The notes: generated from the letters alone by a model not told the origin. Numbered from the stretch's first letter, positions 45,192-55,600 are shown. The stretch: DNA of 64,000 bases from Ignavibacterium sp. (GCF_025998815.1 NZ_AP026678.1:1550001-1614000), one strand, 5' to 3'. Numbers and translations: made by a program.

Positions 45192-46626
45192 ATGGAAAAT
45201 CAAAAAAAATATTTAATCATCATTTTCATTCTTGCATTATCATTAAGAATTTTATTTTTTCTATTTCAAAGATCCTGGGATAGTTCTGTAAGTGAGGATA
45301 AAATTATTCCGATGGGAACCGATCAGCGGGGCTATAATCAACTCGCATTAAACTTTATTGAACATGGTAAGTTATCCTTTAAGCCAGATTTACCACCTGT
45401 GGTTTTAAGAACCCCTTTTTATCCTTTGTTTATCAGTACAATATATTACACCTTTGGTGAAAAACCTTGGTTTGTTTTACTTTTTCAAAATGTAATTGAT
45501 TCATTAACTGCAATTTTAATATTCTTCACAATAACTATTCTTTTTAATAATAAGACTGGATTCCCTGCTGCTTTGCTTTATGCTATCGAACCTCATATGA
45601 TTTTAAATTCTAATACACTTTACAGCGATACATTATTTGTATTTTTGCTTTCCTTATTTTTCTACTTTTTTATTAAATCAATTATTACCGCTGAAAAAAA
45701 TGATCTGACTTTTGGTATATCAGCAACTTTTCTCGGCCTATCAGTTTTAGTTAAACCGGCAGGCACTTATATGTTCATTCTGGTTATATTGATATTGTTC
45801 TATTTGTATAGGAAAAATCTCCGGGTTGCTATAAAAAAAATCATTCTTCTTTACTCTTATTTATTTGATGACACTAAGCCCCTGGTTAATAAGAAACTAT
45901 ATTCACTATGGCGAATTTTTTCTTTCAAATTCAGGGGAATATAATCTGTTAGCAATAAACATTACTCCAATGGAAATATCCAAAAGAAACAAACCGCAAC
46001 ATGTTGTCGAAAGAGAGCTTCGAAATGAAGCTGATAGTCTGATGCTTTCAGAAGGTGTAAAACCACATTGGAATAAAACCCCGCAGGACTATTGGGAAAG
46101 TTTACATCTTCAACAGGATTACAATAAAACCAGATACTGGAAAAAAGTAGCTCTTAAATATATAATGAATGACCCTGTTAACTTCGTTAAATATTACGGA
46201 CTTGGCATAGCCCATACATTGTTTAATTTAGCCACTTCAGACTTTTCGGTGAATTTAGGCATAAGCAAAGGTGAATATATCAATTTAAAAGCTGAGCCAA
46301 ATCTTTTAAATGCTTTAAAGAAATTTATCTCCGGAAAAAGTACAGGAGAATTATTAATTGGTTCTTTCGTAATATTATATCTTTTATTTGTATATATTTC
46401 TTTTATCATTGGTTTTGTAAAATTGGCAAAATCAGAGAAAAAATCTTTTCTTTTTATAGCAGTTTTATTTGCATTCTATTTTCTTCTGATAGCCGGTGCA
46501 GGTGGTTTGGCAAGATTTAAAATGCCGGCCGTTCCTTTTTATATTGGCATAAGCGCATATGGTTTTAATGTTATAATGAATTATCTGATGAGGAAAATTA
46601 ATAAATCCCCAAACCCGGCTAAATAA
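45192..46626 (+). pseudogene. GT39-type membrane glycosyltransferase, frame-disrupted
   Basis: Polytopic glycosyltransferase that would use a polyprenyl-linked sugar donor (PMT/ArnT-like, about 478 residues if restored). The first frame carries GTDQRGYNQLALNF and VVLRTPFYPLFIST, the catalytic-loop features. The second frame starts with TLSPWLIRNYIHYGEFF, the family's mid-protein motif. The frames overlap between 45865 and 45944; removing one A from the A8 tract ending at 45840 would give a continuous coding sequence without stops. Elsewhere the gene is intact. It may be a sequence error, a phase-variable tract or a real mutation. Confidence 0.8.
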
Positions 46627-48089
46627 ATGAAACTTAAAGAACAAACTGTATCCGGAATCATCTGGAGTTTTATAGACAATTCCTTAACTCAAATAATAAC
46701 TTTTATAGTTGGAATAATTCTGGCGAGATTATTAAGCCCTGCAGAGTTTGGACTTGTGGGAATGGTCGGAATTTTCATTGTAATCAGTCAGTCATTTGTT
46801 GACAGCGGCTTCAGCAATGCACTTATCAGAAAAAAAGATTGTACAACCAATGACTATAGCACAATTTTTTATTTTAATCTTGCAGTCTCATTTTTTTTCT
46901 ACTCTGTGCTTTTTGCTTCTTCCGGACTGATTTCAGATTTTTTTAATGAACCAAAACTGATTGATATAACCAGAGTTGTAAGTTTAAGTATTCTTATTAA
47001 TGCCTTCGGACTCGTTCAGCAAACTCAGCTAACAAAAAATATTCAGATAAAAATTCAGACTAAAATTTCTATCGTCGCAAATATAAGTTCTGGTATAATT
47101 GCGGTGACCATGGCATACTTTGGATTTAGTGTCTGGAGTCTTGTATTCAGAAATCTTTCAAATGTATTTGTAAGGAATTTGCTATTGTGGTATTTCAGTA
47201 AGTGGCGTCCTTCTTTGGTTTTTTCATTTAGTTCTCTAAAAGAAATGTTTTCTTTTGGGTCCAAACTTTTGTTCTCCGGGCTATTAGATAAAATTTTCGA
47301 AAATATTTATTATTTTATTGTAGGTAAGTTTTTCTCCGCAGAGCAACTTGGTTATTATTCCAGGGCTGATACTTTTGCACGGCTGCCTTCCTCTAACATT
47401 AATGGAGTTGTTCAGAGAATCAGTTATCCTGTTCTTGTAAAAATCCAGGATGATGATGCGGCTCTTAAAAGAGCTCTTAAGAAACTTATTAAAACTACAA
47501 TGTTTATTACTTTTTTCTTAATGATTATCATGGCAGCTTCAGCAGAGTCACTTATTATAACACTAATAGGTAAAAAATGGATTCCATCAGTTGAATATCT
47601 TCAATTATTATGCTTTTCTCTGATGCTTTTCCCTCTTCATTCGCTTAACTTAAATATGCTTAATGTTAAAGGAAGATCGGATTTATTTCTTAAACTTGAA
47701 ATTATTAAAAAAATAATTGCAATTCCCTGTTGTTCTTACCGGAATATTTCTGGGAATTAAAGCTATGATTTATGCAATGATTCTTAAGTTCCCAATCATG
47801 GCATATTATCTTAATAGCTATTACACCGCGTTTCTTAATCGATTATAATTTCAAAGGAGCAGGTTCGTGATTTACTACCTTCATTTATTTTAACTTCTAT
47901 TATTGGTACATTGGTTTTTATCTATAGGACAAATTCTTCAATTTAAATTCTTTAATTTTATTGATTATTCAAAGTATTGCTGGCTTAATCTTTGTCGTTG
48001 CAATATCTGAAATGATCAAACTTGAACCATATCTCGAAATTAAAAACATAATTTTCGAAAAATTTCTTAAAATCAGGAATAACAAATGA
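46627..48089 (+). pseudogene. Oligosaccharide flippase (Wzx, MOP superfamily), 3' end frame-disrupted
   Basis: Would flip lipid-linked repeat units across the inner membrane. The intact first 370 residues include TVSGIIWSFIDNSLTQII and ARLLSPAEFGLVGMVG, typical of the family, with about ten membrane segments. After position 47725 the frame is broken: dropping one C of CCC (47725-47727) gives IPVVLTGIFLGIKAM. At least three more shifts are needed to read EQVRDLLPSFILTSIIGTLV and then IFVVAISEMIKLEPYLEIKN to a TGA at 48087. That TGA overlaps the next ATG, as expected of intact operon neighbours, so I think the breaks are consensus errors rather than decay. Confidence 0.82.
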
Positions 48090-49216
48090 CTTATGATTAT
48101 CCTATTTATGTAACACGCCCTAATCTTCCACCTTTGGAAAAATTGCAGCCGTATCTTGAGGAAATCTGGAAGAATAAATTCTGACTAACAATGGACCTTT
48201 TCATCAAAAGTTTGAGAAAGAATTAGCTAAGTATCTGGGAGTTGAGCATATTAATCTATTTGCAAATGCTACACTTGCCCTGGTAGTTGGATTACAGGCA
48301 CTCAGAATAACAGGAGAAGTTATAACAACACCTTTTAGTTTTGTTGCAACTACTCACGCATTATGGTGGAATGGCATTACCCCTGTCTTTTGTTGATATT
48401 GAAGCCAAATCACTTTAACATTGACCCTAAATAAAATTGAAGCTGCTTATAACTCCTAAAACAACCGCTATTTTGCCTGTGCATGTTTATGGGCATCCCT
48501 TGCGATGTACAGAGGTAAGATCCAGGATATTGCTGATACATACGGATTAAAAGTTATTTATGATGCTTGCTCATGCTTTTGGTAGTCAAAATGAAATAGT
48601 AACAGTCTTCTGCTGAATTTTGGTGATATGTCTGTGCTGAGTTTCCATGGTACAAAAGTTGTTTACTACTTTTGAAGGTGGCGCTATTGTTTGTCAAACG
48701 ATGAGAAAACTGAAAAAGCGTATTGATTATCTTAAAAATTTTGGTTTTGCAGGTGAATCTACTGTTGTTGCTCCCGGAATAAATGCTAAGATGAATGAGT
48801 TTCAGGCAGCGTTGGGACTGCTTCAACTTAAATATGCAGATCAAGTTCGACTCAAAAGAAAAGAAGTTGCTGATTATTACAGAATTCATCTTAAAGATGT
48901 AAAAGGTATTAGATTTCTTGAGGATATAGAAGGTGTTACACACAGCTACTCATACTTTCCAATATTAATCGATAGTGAGTATTACGGAATGACGAGAGAC
49001 GAATTATACCAGAAATTGAAAGATAATAATATCTTTACTCGAAGATACTTCTATCCTTTAATAAGTAATTTCTCAAGCTATAGTTCATTACCTTCGGCAA
49101 GTTTTGAAAATCTTCCCTTAGCTAATAAAATCTCTGAAAAGATTCTCTGTCTTCCAATATACCCGGAATTAAATAAGACTGCCTTAAGTGAAATTATTAA
49201 AATAATAATAAACTAA
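48086..49216 (+). pseudogene. DegT/DnrJ/EryC1 sugar aminotransferase (VioA-like), 5' half frame-disrupted
   Basis: PLP-dependent aminotransferase for a 4-keto or 3-keto nucleotide sugar. The pieces read, in order, YPIYVTRPNLPPLEKLQPYL, LTNNGPFHQKFEKELAKYLG, TTPFSFVATTHALWWNGITP, ILPVHVYGHP, DIADTYGLKVIYDA and FGDMSVLSFHGTK (PLP lysine). Six or more frame changes separate them within 600 nt. From about 48660 to the end the frame is open and normal (APGINAKMNEFQAALGLLQL). The pattern suggests an intact gene in poor sequence. Resemblance to dTDP-4-amino-sugar transaminases is by motif only. Confidence 0.8.
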
Positions 49217-49222
49217 CTTCTA

Positions 49223-50299
49223 ATGAGTATATTCACAAAAATTAAAAACCGATTGTTGTTTTGTTTAATACCGCATGGAAAATGGATTTGGGAATTTTTT
49301 AACAATCTAAAAAAGTTTGAGGGGAAAAAAAGTGTTGAAAAAATAATTTTTTCATTTAATAAAGGATTTTACATTGATTCCATTGAGCTTTGTAAAATTA
49401 ATAGAAAAAATTACAGTAATTTTCTTAGTGACAAAATCTACAATAAAATTCATCCTATAAATGGGGTTTATTCATCGATAATCGATAATAAGTTGTATCT
49501 TCCTTTTTTATTTAAAGACTATCCTGAAATCATCCCTAAATATTTTTATTTTTTGAGTAATGGAAGAAAAATCATACTCTCCAAAGATTTAAGTAAAGAC
49601 ACGGGTTTTTTAGATTTATTAAAACAGCAAAATAAATTAGTTCTTAAACATTGTTATTCTTCTTTAGGCGAAGGATTCTACCTTTTAGAATACAATAGTT
49701 CCAGATATTATGTCAATAAGAAAGAAATCTCCATAGAAGAATTAGAAAAATTAATTCAATCTTTAAATGATTATATTTGTACCGAATACATTAAGCAACA
49801 TAAATATGCGAATGAAATTTATTCTAAAAGTTCTAATACAGTGAGATTATTACTTTTATGGAACTCTGAAGTAAATAGTTTTATCATTGCTAATTCCTTT
49901 CACCGATTTGGCATGCAGAATAAATTAGTTGATAACATTGGCAATGGCGGAGGTATATTATATTACATTGATACGGTTTCCGGTAAACTTAGAGGCCATG
50001 GATTATTAAAATATTATAACAAACCAATAGATCTTCACAATAATTTCTATCATCCCGAGACAGAAACAAGAGTTGAAGGTATTCAGATACCAAATTGGAA
50101 TAATATAATAGAAAAAATTATAAGTGTAATGAACAATTTATCATTTCTAAAGTATGTTGGTATTGATATAATTATAACTGATAATGGATTTAAGATAATT
50201 GAACTCAATTCACATCCTACACTAGCACCTTTACAAGTTGAGAAGGGAATTTGGGAAAGTGAACCCCTGAAAAAATTCTTTTCTGAAATAATAAAATAA
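49223..50299 (+). CDS. Sugar-transfer-associated ATP-grasp protein 2
   Basis: A 358-residue paralogue of the ATP-grasp protein at 31.3 kb, sharing motif order: LVLKHCYSSLGEGFYLLE (ATP loop), SNTVRLLLLWN, VDNIGNGGGILYYIDTVSGK, HPETETRVEGIQIPNW and YVGIDIIITDNGFKIIELNS (metal ligands). N-terminal residues are basic and partly hydrophobic, without a clear membrane helix. It lies 6 nt after the aminotransferase and 1 nt before another ATP-grasp gene, consistent with acylation of the amino sugar made by the neighbour. Confidence 0.82.
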   Translation: MSIFTKIKNRLLFCLIPHGKWIWEFFNNLKKFEGKKSVEKIIFSFNKGFYIDSIELCKINRKNYSNFLSDKIYNKIHPINGVYSSIIDNKLYLPFLFKDYPEIIPKYFYFLSNGRKIILSKDLSKDTGFLDLLKQQNKLVLKHCYSSLGEGFYLLEYNSSRYYVNKKEISIEELEKLIQSLNDYICTEYIKQHKYANEIYSKSSNTVRLLLLWNSEVNSFIIANSFHRFGMQNKLVDNIGNGGGILYYIDTVSGKLRGHGLLKYYNKPIDLHNNFYHPETETRVEGIQIPNWNNIIEKIISVMNNLSFLKYVGIDIIITDNGFKIIELNSHPTLAPLQVEKGIWESEPLKKFFSEIIK

Positions 50300-50300
50300 T

Positions 50301-51512
50301 ATGCAGAAACAAAAAAAAATCCTCTTTCTTGGTGGTGCTCCGTCTCAAGTACCAATTATCGTTGAAGCCAAATCAAGGGGTTTTTACATTATAACCTGTG
50401 ATTATTTGCCAAATAACCCTGGACACAAATTAGCGGACGAATACTATAATATTAGCACGACTGATGTTCAATCTGTATTAAAACTTGCAGAAGAATTAGG
50501 CCCGGATTTTATTGTTGCCTATGCATCTGATCCAGCTGCTCCGGTAGCCTCTTATGTCTCGGAGAAACTAAATAAACCTGGTAACTCCTATCAAAGTACA
50601 AGAACATTAGCAGAAAAAGATTTATTTAGGGATTTTCTAAAGCATAATTCTTTTAATGTTCCTAATTTTATTAGTACTGATAAACATAGCTATAAAAATT
50701 TAATTGATAAATTTAATTTACAGTTTCCGGTTATTGTAAAACCAAATGATTCATCTGGCAGCAAAGGTGTTAGTTTAGTTGACTCAATTGATAATTTAAC
50801 TGGTGCTGTTGATTATTCTATGAAATTTTCAAGAAGTGGGAAAGTAATCATAGAAGAATATATAGATAATTCACAGGGTGATTTACATGGTGATGGATTT
50901 GTACTTAATGGAAAATTAATTTTTAGCTGTTTAGGTGATCACATTTATAACAAATTATCAAATCCTTTTAATCCATGTGGTACTTTATGGCCTTCAAAAG
51001 TATCATCAGATTTAATTAAAAAAGTTGAAGCAGAAGTAAATAAAATTATTAATAAAAGTGGATTCTCTTTTGGGCCTATCAATATTGAAGCAAGAATTAA
51101 TAGTGAAGGCAAATTATTTATAATGGAAATAGGTCCTCGCAATGGGGGCCATTATGTTCCACAGGCCATTAAGTATTCTACTGGTTTTGATTTGGTCAAA
51201 TTTTATCTTGATGTTTTGGAGAATAAAAATATTGAAATAAAAAACTTTGACTATAACAATTATAAATTTGTCTCTTACTTTGCAATACATACTGATCATA
51301 AAGGTATTTTTAAAGATTTGAATATTAGTGATGAAATTAAACCTTTTATAAAAGAGATTTTTCTTTATATGTCTCCCGGAACTGAAGTTAACAGTTTTAT
51401 TTCTTCAAATTCAGCGGTTGGAGTTGTTATTTTACAATTTAGTTCAAGGTTTGAGATGGAATACTTTTCAAATAATTTTCAAAAATTAATATCTGTTAAT
51501 TTAATAAATTAA
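50301..51512 (+). CDS. ATP-grasp ligase (carbamoyl-phosphate-synthase-like)
   Basis: A 403-residue ATP-grasp ligase. The N-terminal fold KILFLGGAPSQVPIIVEAKS is preATP-grasp; FPVIVKPNDSSGSKGVSLVD is the ATP-binding loop; IEEYIDNSQGDLHGDGFVLN and GPINIEARINSEGKLFIMEI supply metal ligands, followed by GPRNGGHY. The class forms an amide between a carboxylate and an amine. Next to an aminotransferase, a second ATP-grasp protein and a GNAT it may attach an amino acid or hydroxy acid to an amino sugar (inference). Confidence 0.85.
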   Translation: MQKQKKILFLGGAPSQVPIIVEAKSRGFYIITCDYLPNNPGHKLADEYYNISTTDVQSVLKLAEELGPDFIVAYASDPAAPVASYVSEKLNKPGNSYQSTRTLAEKDLFRDFLKHNSFNVPNFISTDKHSYKNLIDKFNLQFPVIVKPNDSSGSKGVSLVDSIDNLTGAVDYSMKFSRSGKVIIEEYIDNSQGDLHGDGFVLNGKLIFSCLGDHIYNKLSNPFNPCGTLWPSKVSSDLIKKVEAEVNKIINKSGFSFGPINIEARINSEGKLFIMEIGPRNGGHYVPQAIKYSTGFDLVKFYLDVLENKNIEIKNFDYNNYKFVSYFAIHTDHKGIFKDLNISDEIKPFIKEIFLYMSPGTEVNSFISSNSAVGVVILQFSSRFEMEYFSNNFQKLISVNLIN

Positions 51513-51541
51513 AAATTTGAATTTCCAGCAATATTTTTTCC

Positions 51542-51994
51542 ATGATGTCAAACAAAATTAAAATTCAATCTAAAAACATCAAGCTAAATGAACTTATACG
51601 TTTACTTGAAGATTGCGATAATGATTTTATACCAAAACTTTCAAGCAGAGTAAATATATCAGATTATAGTAGGAAATTATTAGATAAAGCGGAAATTAAT
51701 ACTTTAGTAAGTGGCGATAAAATAGTTGGAATTGTTGCCTTTTATTGTAATGATTTTGAAAATAAAATCGCTTTTATATCATCTTTGTGTGTAAATAAAT
51801 CATATCGAGGTTTGGGTTTGAGTAAAAGATTAATTGATACTGTTATTGAATTTGCCAAAAACAAAAATTTTAAATTTATAAGACTCGAAGTTGGGATTGA
51901 GAACTACAAGGCAAGAAAACTGTATGAAAAATTTAATTTTTACACAATTGATAAAAAAGAAGATACAATAATAATGCAATATGAAATCAAATAA
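51542..51994 (+). CDS. GNAT-family N-acetyltransferase
   Basis: A 150-residue RimI-like GNAT: SSLCVNKSYRGLGLSKRLID is the acetyl-CoA loop (about residues 79-98) and LEVGIENYKARKLYEKFNFY the final strands. ATG codons at 51542 and 51545 are both possible. It overlaps the next glycosyltransferase by 14 nt. It could acylate the amino sugar of this block. Confidence 0.86.
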   Translation: MMSNKIKIQSKNIKLNELIRLLEDCDNDFIPKLSSRVNISDYSRKLLDKAEINTLVSGDKIVGIVAFYCNDFENKIAFISSLCVNKSYRGLGLSKRLIDTVIEFAKNKNFKFIRLEVGIENYKARKLYEKFNFYTIDKKEDTIIMQYEIK

Positions 51995-52937
51995 TTATAA
52001 GGTATCTATTTGTTGTATCACATATAATCACGAAAAATATATCCGTGATGCACTCGAGGGATTCATAATGCAAAAAACGGACTTCCCTTTTGAAATTATT
52101 ATCCACGATGATGCCTCGACTGACAGAACCGCAGATATTATTCGAGAATATGAGAACAAATATCCTGATCTCTTTGTTTGTATATACCAAAAAGAAAATC
52201 AATGGTCGAAAGGTATAATGCCATTGCCAACTTATGTTTGGCCAAAAGCACGCGGTAAATACATTGCACTTTGTGAAGGTGACGACTACTGGACAGACCC
52301 GTATAAACTGCAAAAACAGGTGGATATTCTCGAAGCTCATCCGGAGTATTCAATGTGCTTTACTGCCAGAAATGTCATTGATAGAGATGGAAATTTCTTC
52401 CGAATTGAGAGGTATCCCCAAAGAATCTTTAAGACCAAAGATGTAGTCAAAAATTTTATTCCCGCAACGCAAACAATTTTAATGCGTAACTTTCCTGGAT
52501 TAATTACTTTTAGGCAAAGACATTCTTCTTATCCCTCTGGCGACAGATTAGTTGCTTATTATTGCTCTCTGATGGGTGATATTTATTATCTGGACGAAGT
52601 TACCGCTTGCTATCGCGAATCCGGCGAAGGAGTCTGGTCCTCTTTTGATAACCTTGCAAAAAGAGAAAAAAGATTGGAAAGGTTTAGAGAATTCTATAAA
52701 ATTCTTGGAATTGAGGAGAATAACATAAATTTAATCGACCGTGGCTTATATGAGTTTTATTCCTATATTAAATCAGAACTGAGTCATCCATTAAAACTTA
52801 TTAAAAACTTTAATAAATATTACAGGAAATATCTTGATGCTACGCAGCTTTCACTATTTTTAGTGGTGCTTTATCTTAGGATTAAAAGAAGAGTAGTGAA
52901 ATTCTTTAGGAAAATATTCTTTAAAAATAATTTATAA
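51981..52937 (+). CDS. Glycosyltransferase family 2 (GT-A)
   Basis: A 318-residue GT2 enzyme: VSICCITYNHEKYIRDALEG, FEIIIHDDASTDRTADII and the acidic metal site in CEGDDYWTDPYKLQKQV. This CEGDDYW form is typical of O-antigen glycosyltransferases that act on amino or deoxy sugars. The C-terminus is strongly basic (LRIKRRVVKFFRKIFFKNN), suggesting membrane contact. It overlaps the GNAT gene by 14 nt. Confidence 0.9.
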   Translation: MKSNNYKVSICCITYNHEKYIRDALEGFIMQKTDFPFEIIIHDDASTDRTADIIREYENKYPDLFVCIYQKENQWSKGIMPLPTYVWPKARGKYIALCEGDDYWTDPYKLQKQVDILEAHPEYSMCFTARNVIDRDGNFFRIERYPQRIFKTKDVVKNFIPATQTILMRNFPGLITFRQRHSSYPSGDRLVAYYCSLMGDIYYLDEVTACYRESGEGVWSSFDNLAKREKRLERFREFYKILGIEENNINLIDRGLYEFYSYIKSELSHPLKLIKNFNKYYRKYLDATQLSLFLVVLYLRIKRRVVKFFRKIFFKNNL

Positions 52938-52998
52938 ATTTACTTCCAAATCACACTATAAATTTTTATATAATTAATTTAAGAGTTGCAAATACTCA

Positions 52999-53994
52999 AT
53001 GTTACCCATTGTATCAATCTGCATACCTGTTTATAACTCATCTGAATGGCTGAGTCAAACAATTTTGTCTGCAATAAACCAGTCATACAAAAATATTGAA
53101 ATAATCATAGTTGATGACGGCTCAACTGACAATAGCTGGAATATTATAGAAGAATATCAGAAAAAATTTCCTGAAATTATCAAGGCAATCAGGCAGGAAA
53201 ATAAAGGGGCTTGTTCTGCCAGAAATAAAGCTTTGTCAGTTTCTAATGGACACTATATCCAGTGGCTTGATTCAGATGATCTGTTGGATAAATATAAAAT
53301 TGAATCCCAGTTGGAAGTAGTAAAGTTTGTTAAAGATACAGAAATTTTATTGTCCTGCTCCTTTGCAAAATTTTATGAAGATATTTCTAAAACCAGATTT
53401 ATTCCAAACTCTCTCTGGCAGGATCTTTCTCCGGAAAATTGGCTTCAATTGCATCTTAAAGATAATTCGGTTATTTATCCTCATTGTTGGCTTGTAAACC
53501 GGAGAATCACTGAAAAAGCTGGTACCTGGAATGAAAATATCTTACTTAATCAGGATGGGGAATACTTTTCCAGAGTTGTCGCTTCAAGTAAGTTTGTAAA
53601 ATTTGTACCTGAAGCGAAATGTTATTATCGCACAGGAAATTTGTCCAGTATAAGTAATAATAAATCAAAAAGGAAAATAGTATCACTTATTAACGCAAAC
53701 CTTGAAATTGTTAATAATGCACTTAATTTTAATAATAATGAAAGTATGAAGACTGCTTGCCGGATATTCCTGCAAAATTTTTATTCAAAATTATTATTTG
53801 AAGATGATGAAATACCTGAAATCCATTCCCTGAAGAAAAAAATTTTATCTTTAGACGGTAATATCCCCCAGAAAATGGAATCTTTTAGGTTTTTTATTAT
53901 GAGAAAGATTTTGGGTCTTAAACTGGCCAGAACCTTAAAATTATTCTTTTGGTCTATGGAGATAAGAATAAATAAACTTTTAAATAAAATTTAA
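52999..53994 (+). CDS. Glycosyltransferase family 2 (GT-A), paralogue of the 41.0-kb gene
   Basis: A 331-residue GT2 enzyme with VSICIPVYNSSEWLSQTILS, IIIVDDGSTDNSW, and DSDD metal site in YIQWLDSDDLLDK. GTWNENILLNQDGEYFSRV matches the relative at 41002-41988. It is the last gene of the plus-strand arm; no terminator was recognised after it. Confidence 0.9.
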   Translation: MLPIVSICIPVYNSSEWLSQTILSAINQSYKNIEIIIVDDGSTDNSWNIIEEYQKKFPEIIKAIRQENKGACSARNKALSVSNGHYIQWLDSDDLLDKYKIESQLEVVKFVKDTEILLSCSFAKFYEDISKTRFIPNSLWQDLSPENWLQLHLKDNSVIYPHCWLVNRRITEKAGTWNENILLNQDGEYFSRVVASSKFVKFVPEAKCYYRTGNLSSISNNKSKRKIVSLINANLEIVNNALNFNNNESMKTACRIFLQNFYSKLLFEDDEIPEIHSLKKKILSLDGNIPQKMESFRFFIMRKILGLKLARTLKLFFWSMEIRINKLLNKI

Positions 53995-54310
53995 TCTGCA
54001 TTCTCAGCTTTTACTTAAAATAAATCTGTGTGCAGCCGTCAAAATCAGTTAAGACCGCATCCCCATTATTTTTTACCACAAGGCTCGCAAAGGATTATTA
54101 AGAGTTTAATAAAAGAGGGTTAGCAGATAATTATAATTTGACTTACTGAAAATAAATCTCTTTAAATCAGTAAAAATCAGTTAAATCTGTGTTCCTGTTA
54201 TTTTCATCTATAAAGCAACCAAAAGATTTTAATCTATTCAACTTTTTTCTATGCATACTCACTGCAATACAAAAACTTAAGATTAAAAAAGGTTTAATTA
54301 TGGAAATAAG
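53995..54310. other. Gene-free spacer with degraded dispersed repeats
   Basis: Between the convergent ends of the glycan arm and the surface-protein genes. It holds remnants of the AATCAGTTAAATCTGTGT type (around 54175-54200 and near 54025), reverse-orientation relatives of the ACAGATTAACACAGAT sequence at 34602. No open frame with coding character or hairpin terminator was seen. Confidence 0.6.
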
Positions 54311-55300
54311 TTATTCGGGTTTCATTGTGCTTATCATTCCTCGGGCATTCAAATAAACTAATACCAAATCTTCTATTTCAGTCAATCCATCACCATTTAA
54401 ATCTGTTGGTATATAACCTTCGGCACCCATCACATTATCAGTAAAAACCAGGTTCAAATCCAGTGAGTCAATTACATCGTCCTGATTTACATCGCCGCTG
54501 TAAATGCACCACTTCCCCGCCTTAAAAACTAAATTATTCCCAAATGCCTGAGTTGAATCGCTTGTAAAATCATATGCTGTAATCCCGGAATTAAATACCT
54601 GCGGATTTTTACTCCAGGTTTCGATTGAGTTGCGGTGTCTTATCACAATATAGAATTGTCTTCCGATTCTCATTGAATCAAACTCTGCTATTGAACTACC
54701 GGTACTGTCAACCAATAGTTTTGTTTGATCTAGCAATTGATAGGGACTTAAATTATCTCTTAGTTGAACAACAACGGTATCCGGCATCATTTTAATTCCG
54801 TTGAAAAGCCCTTCAATTAATAGTTTTAACGGAGCTATTTTCAATTTACTAAAACAATCAAGACTAACTAATGCAGACCCTAGCGAAATAAAATATCCCT
54901 GCCCTGTCAAATAAGTTGGGACACAATTAAAAATTTCTTTTGACAAAGATGATTTCCATATTTTGAAAATTATTGTGTCCCCCGGCGTGAAGCCATCTTT
55001 CTGAGTAGTAAGAGGATCATCTGTTGATGCAATAATTGATATTGGACTTACCGGATTAATCGGAGAGCTTAACTTTTTACTTCCCACACAAATATTATCA
55101 TTAAATATTCCTATTTCATCACCATCTTCAAGCGGAAGTCCATCCAAAATTGCTGCAGATACATAAATATTCATCGGGAGATATGGGTTGTTATTCCACA
55201 CAGGGATAAAATGATTTGAATTTTCAATGATCGAAATATCGCCTTGTTGAGCATTGAGTATTTGTGAAAAGAATAAAACCGCAGTTAATATTTTAATCAT
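54311..55300 (-). CDS. Secreted protein with NPYLPMNIYV-type domain and dockerin-like tail
   Basis: A 329-residue protein with a signal peptide (MIKILTAVLFFSQILNAQ). Residues about 30-150 form a domain containing NNPYLPMNIYVSAAILDG, EDGDEIGIFNDNICVGS, STDDPLTTQKDGFTPGDT and IIFKIWKSS, which also occurs twice in the neighbouring 1288-residue protein. The C-terminus has two EF-hand-like loops (GDVNQDDVIDSLDLN and TDLNGDGLTEIEDLVLVYLN), a dockerin type I-like module. No T9SS tail is present. The function is unknown; it may bind another surface protein through the dockerin-like part in a calcium-dependent way. Confidence 0.75.
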   Translation of the reverse strand: MIKILTAVLFFSQILNAQQGDISIIENSNHFIPVWNNNPYLPMNIYVSAAILDGLPLEDGDEIGIFNDNICVGSKKLSSPINPVSPISIIASTDDPLTTQKDGFTPGDTIIFKIWKSSLSKEIFNCVPTYLTGQGYFISLGSALVSLDCFSKLKIAPLKLLIEGLFNGIKMMPDTVVVQLRDNLSPYQLLDQTKLLVDSTGSSIAEFDSMRIGRQFYIVIRHRNSIETWSKNPQVFNSGITAYDFTSDSTQAFGNNLVFKAGKWCIYSGDVNQDDVIDSLDLNLVFTDNVMGAEGYIPTDLNGDGLTEIEDLVLVYLNARGMISTMKPE

Positions 55301-55600
55301 ATTAAAGAAATATTTTAAGTTTCCAATCCTGACTTAATGTAGAGACACGCCAAAGATTCTCTCTACAAAATTTTGGTAGTCAATTTTTATAAATAAAACT
55401 AATACTTCTTATATCCAAAATCATTTTTCTAAGCCTCTTCTTTGGAGAAGTTTGGTGAGGCCTTAAACTCTATTACAGTTGACTTTAGTCAACTGGCACA
55501 AGGAAATATAACTAATTATCATTTAATCTACCCTTCGGCTTCAGCCACATTTCGGGATGAGCAAGCTCATCCCCTACATTCAATCTATTTGATTATAGCT
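55301..55600. other. Intergenic mosaic of short palindromic repeats
   Basis: Three hundred bases without a gene, built from different repeat types: the first copy of a 126-bp direct repeat (55339-55464), palindrome CAGTTGACT-TT-AGTCAACTG (55476-55495) and GGGATGAGCAAGCTCATCCC (55554-55573). The last could act as a hairpin after the YCF48 gene, but no T-run follows on the minus strand. Confidence 0.75.
55339..55464 (+). repeat. 126-bp direct repeat, copy 1
   Basis: Begins GTAGAGACACGCC and ends with GGTGAGGCC, including the CCTCTTCTTTGGAGAAG palindrome. About 35 nt in the middle (ACTTCTTATATCC to CTAAGCCTCT) are identical to copy 2 at 60551-60676; the rest is roughly 80% similar. The pair flanks the YCF48-repeat gene in direct orientation. 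Confidence 0.88.

Noticed and set aside
45192-49216. Natural pseudogenisation of GT39, Wzx and aminotransferase genes
   Set aside because: Breaks are concentrated in 0.9 kb, the remaining sequence is well conserved and gene junctions still overlap by ATGA; sequence error is more likely, though not proven.
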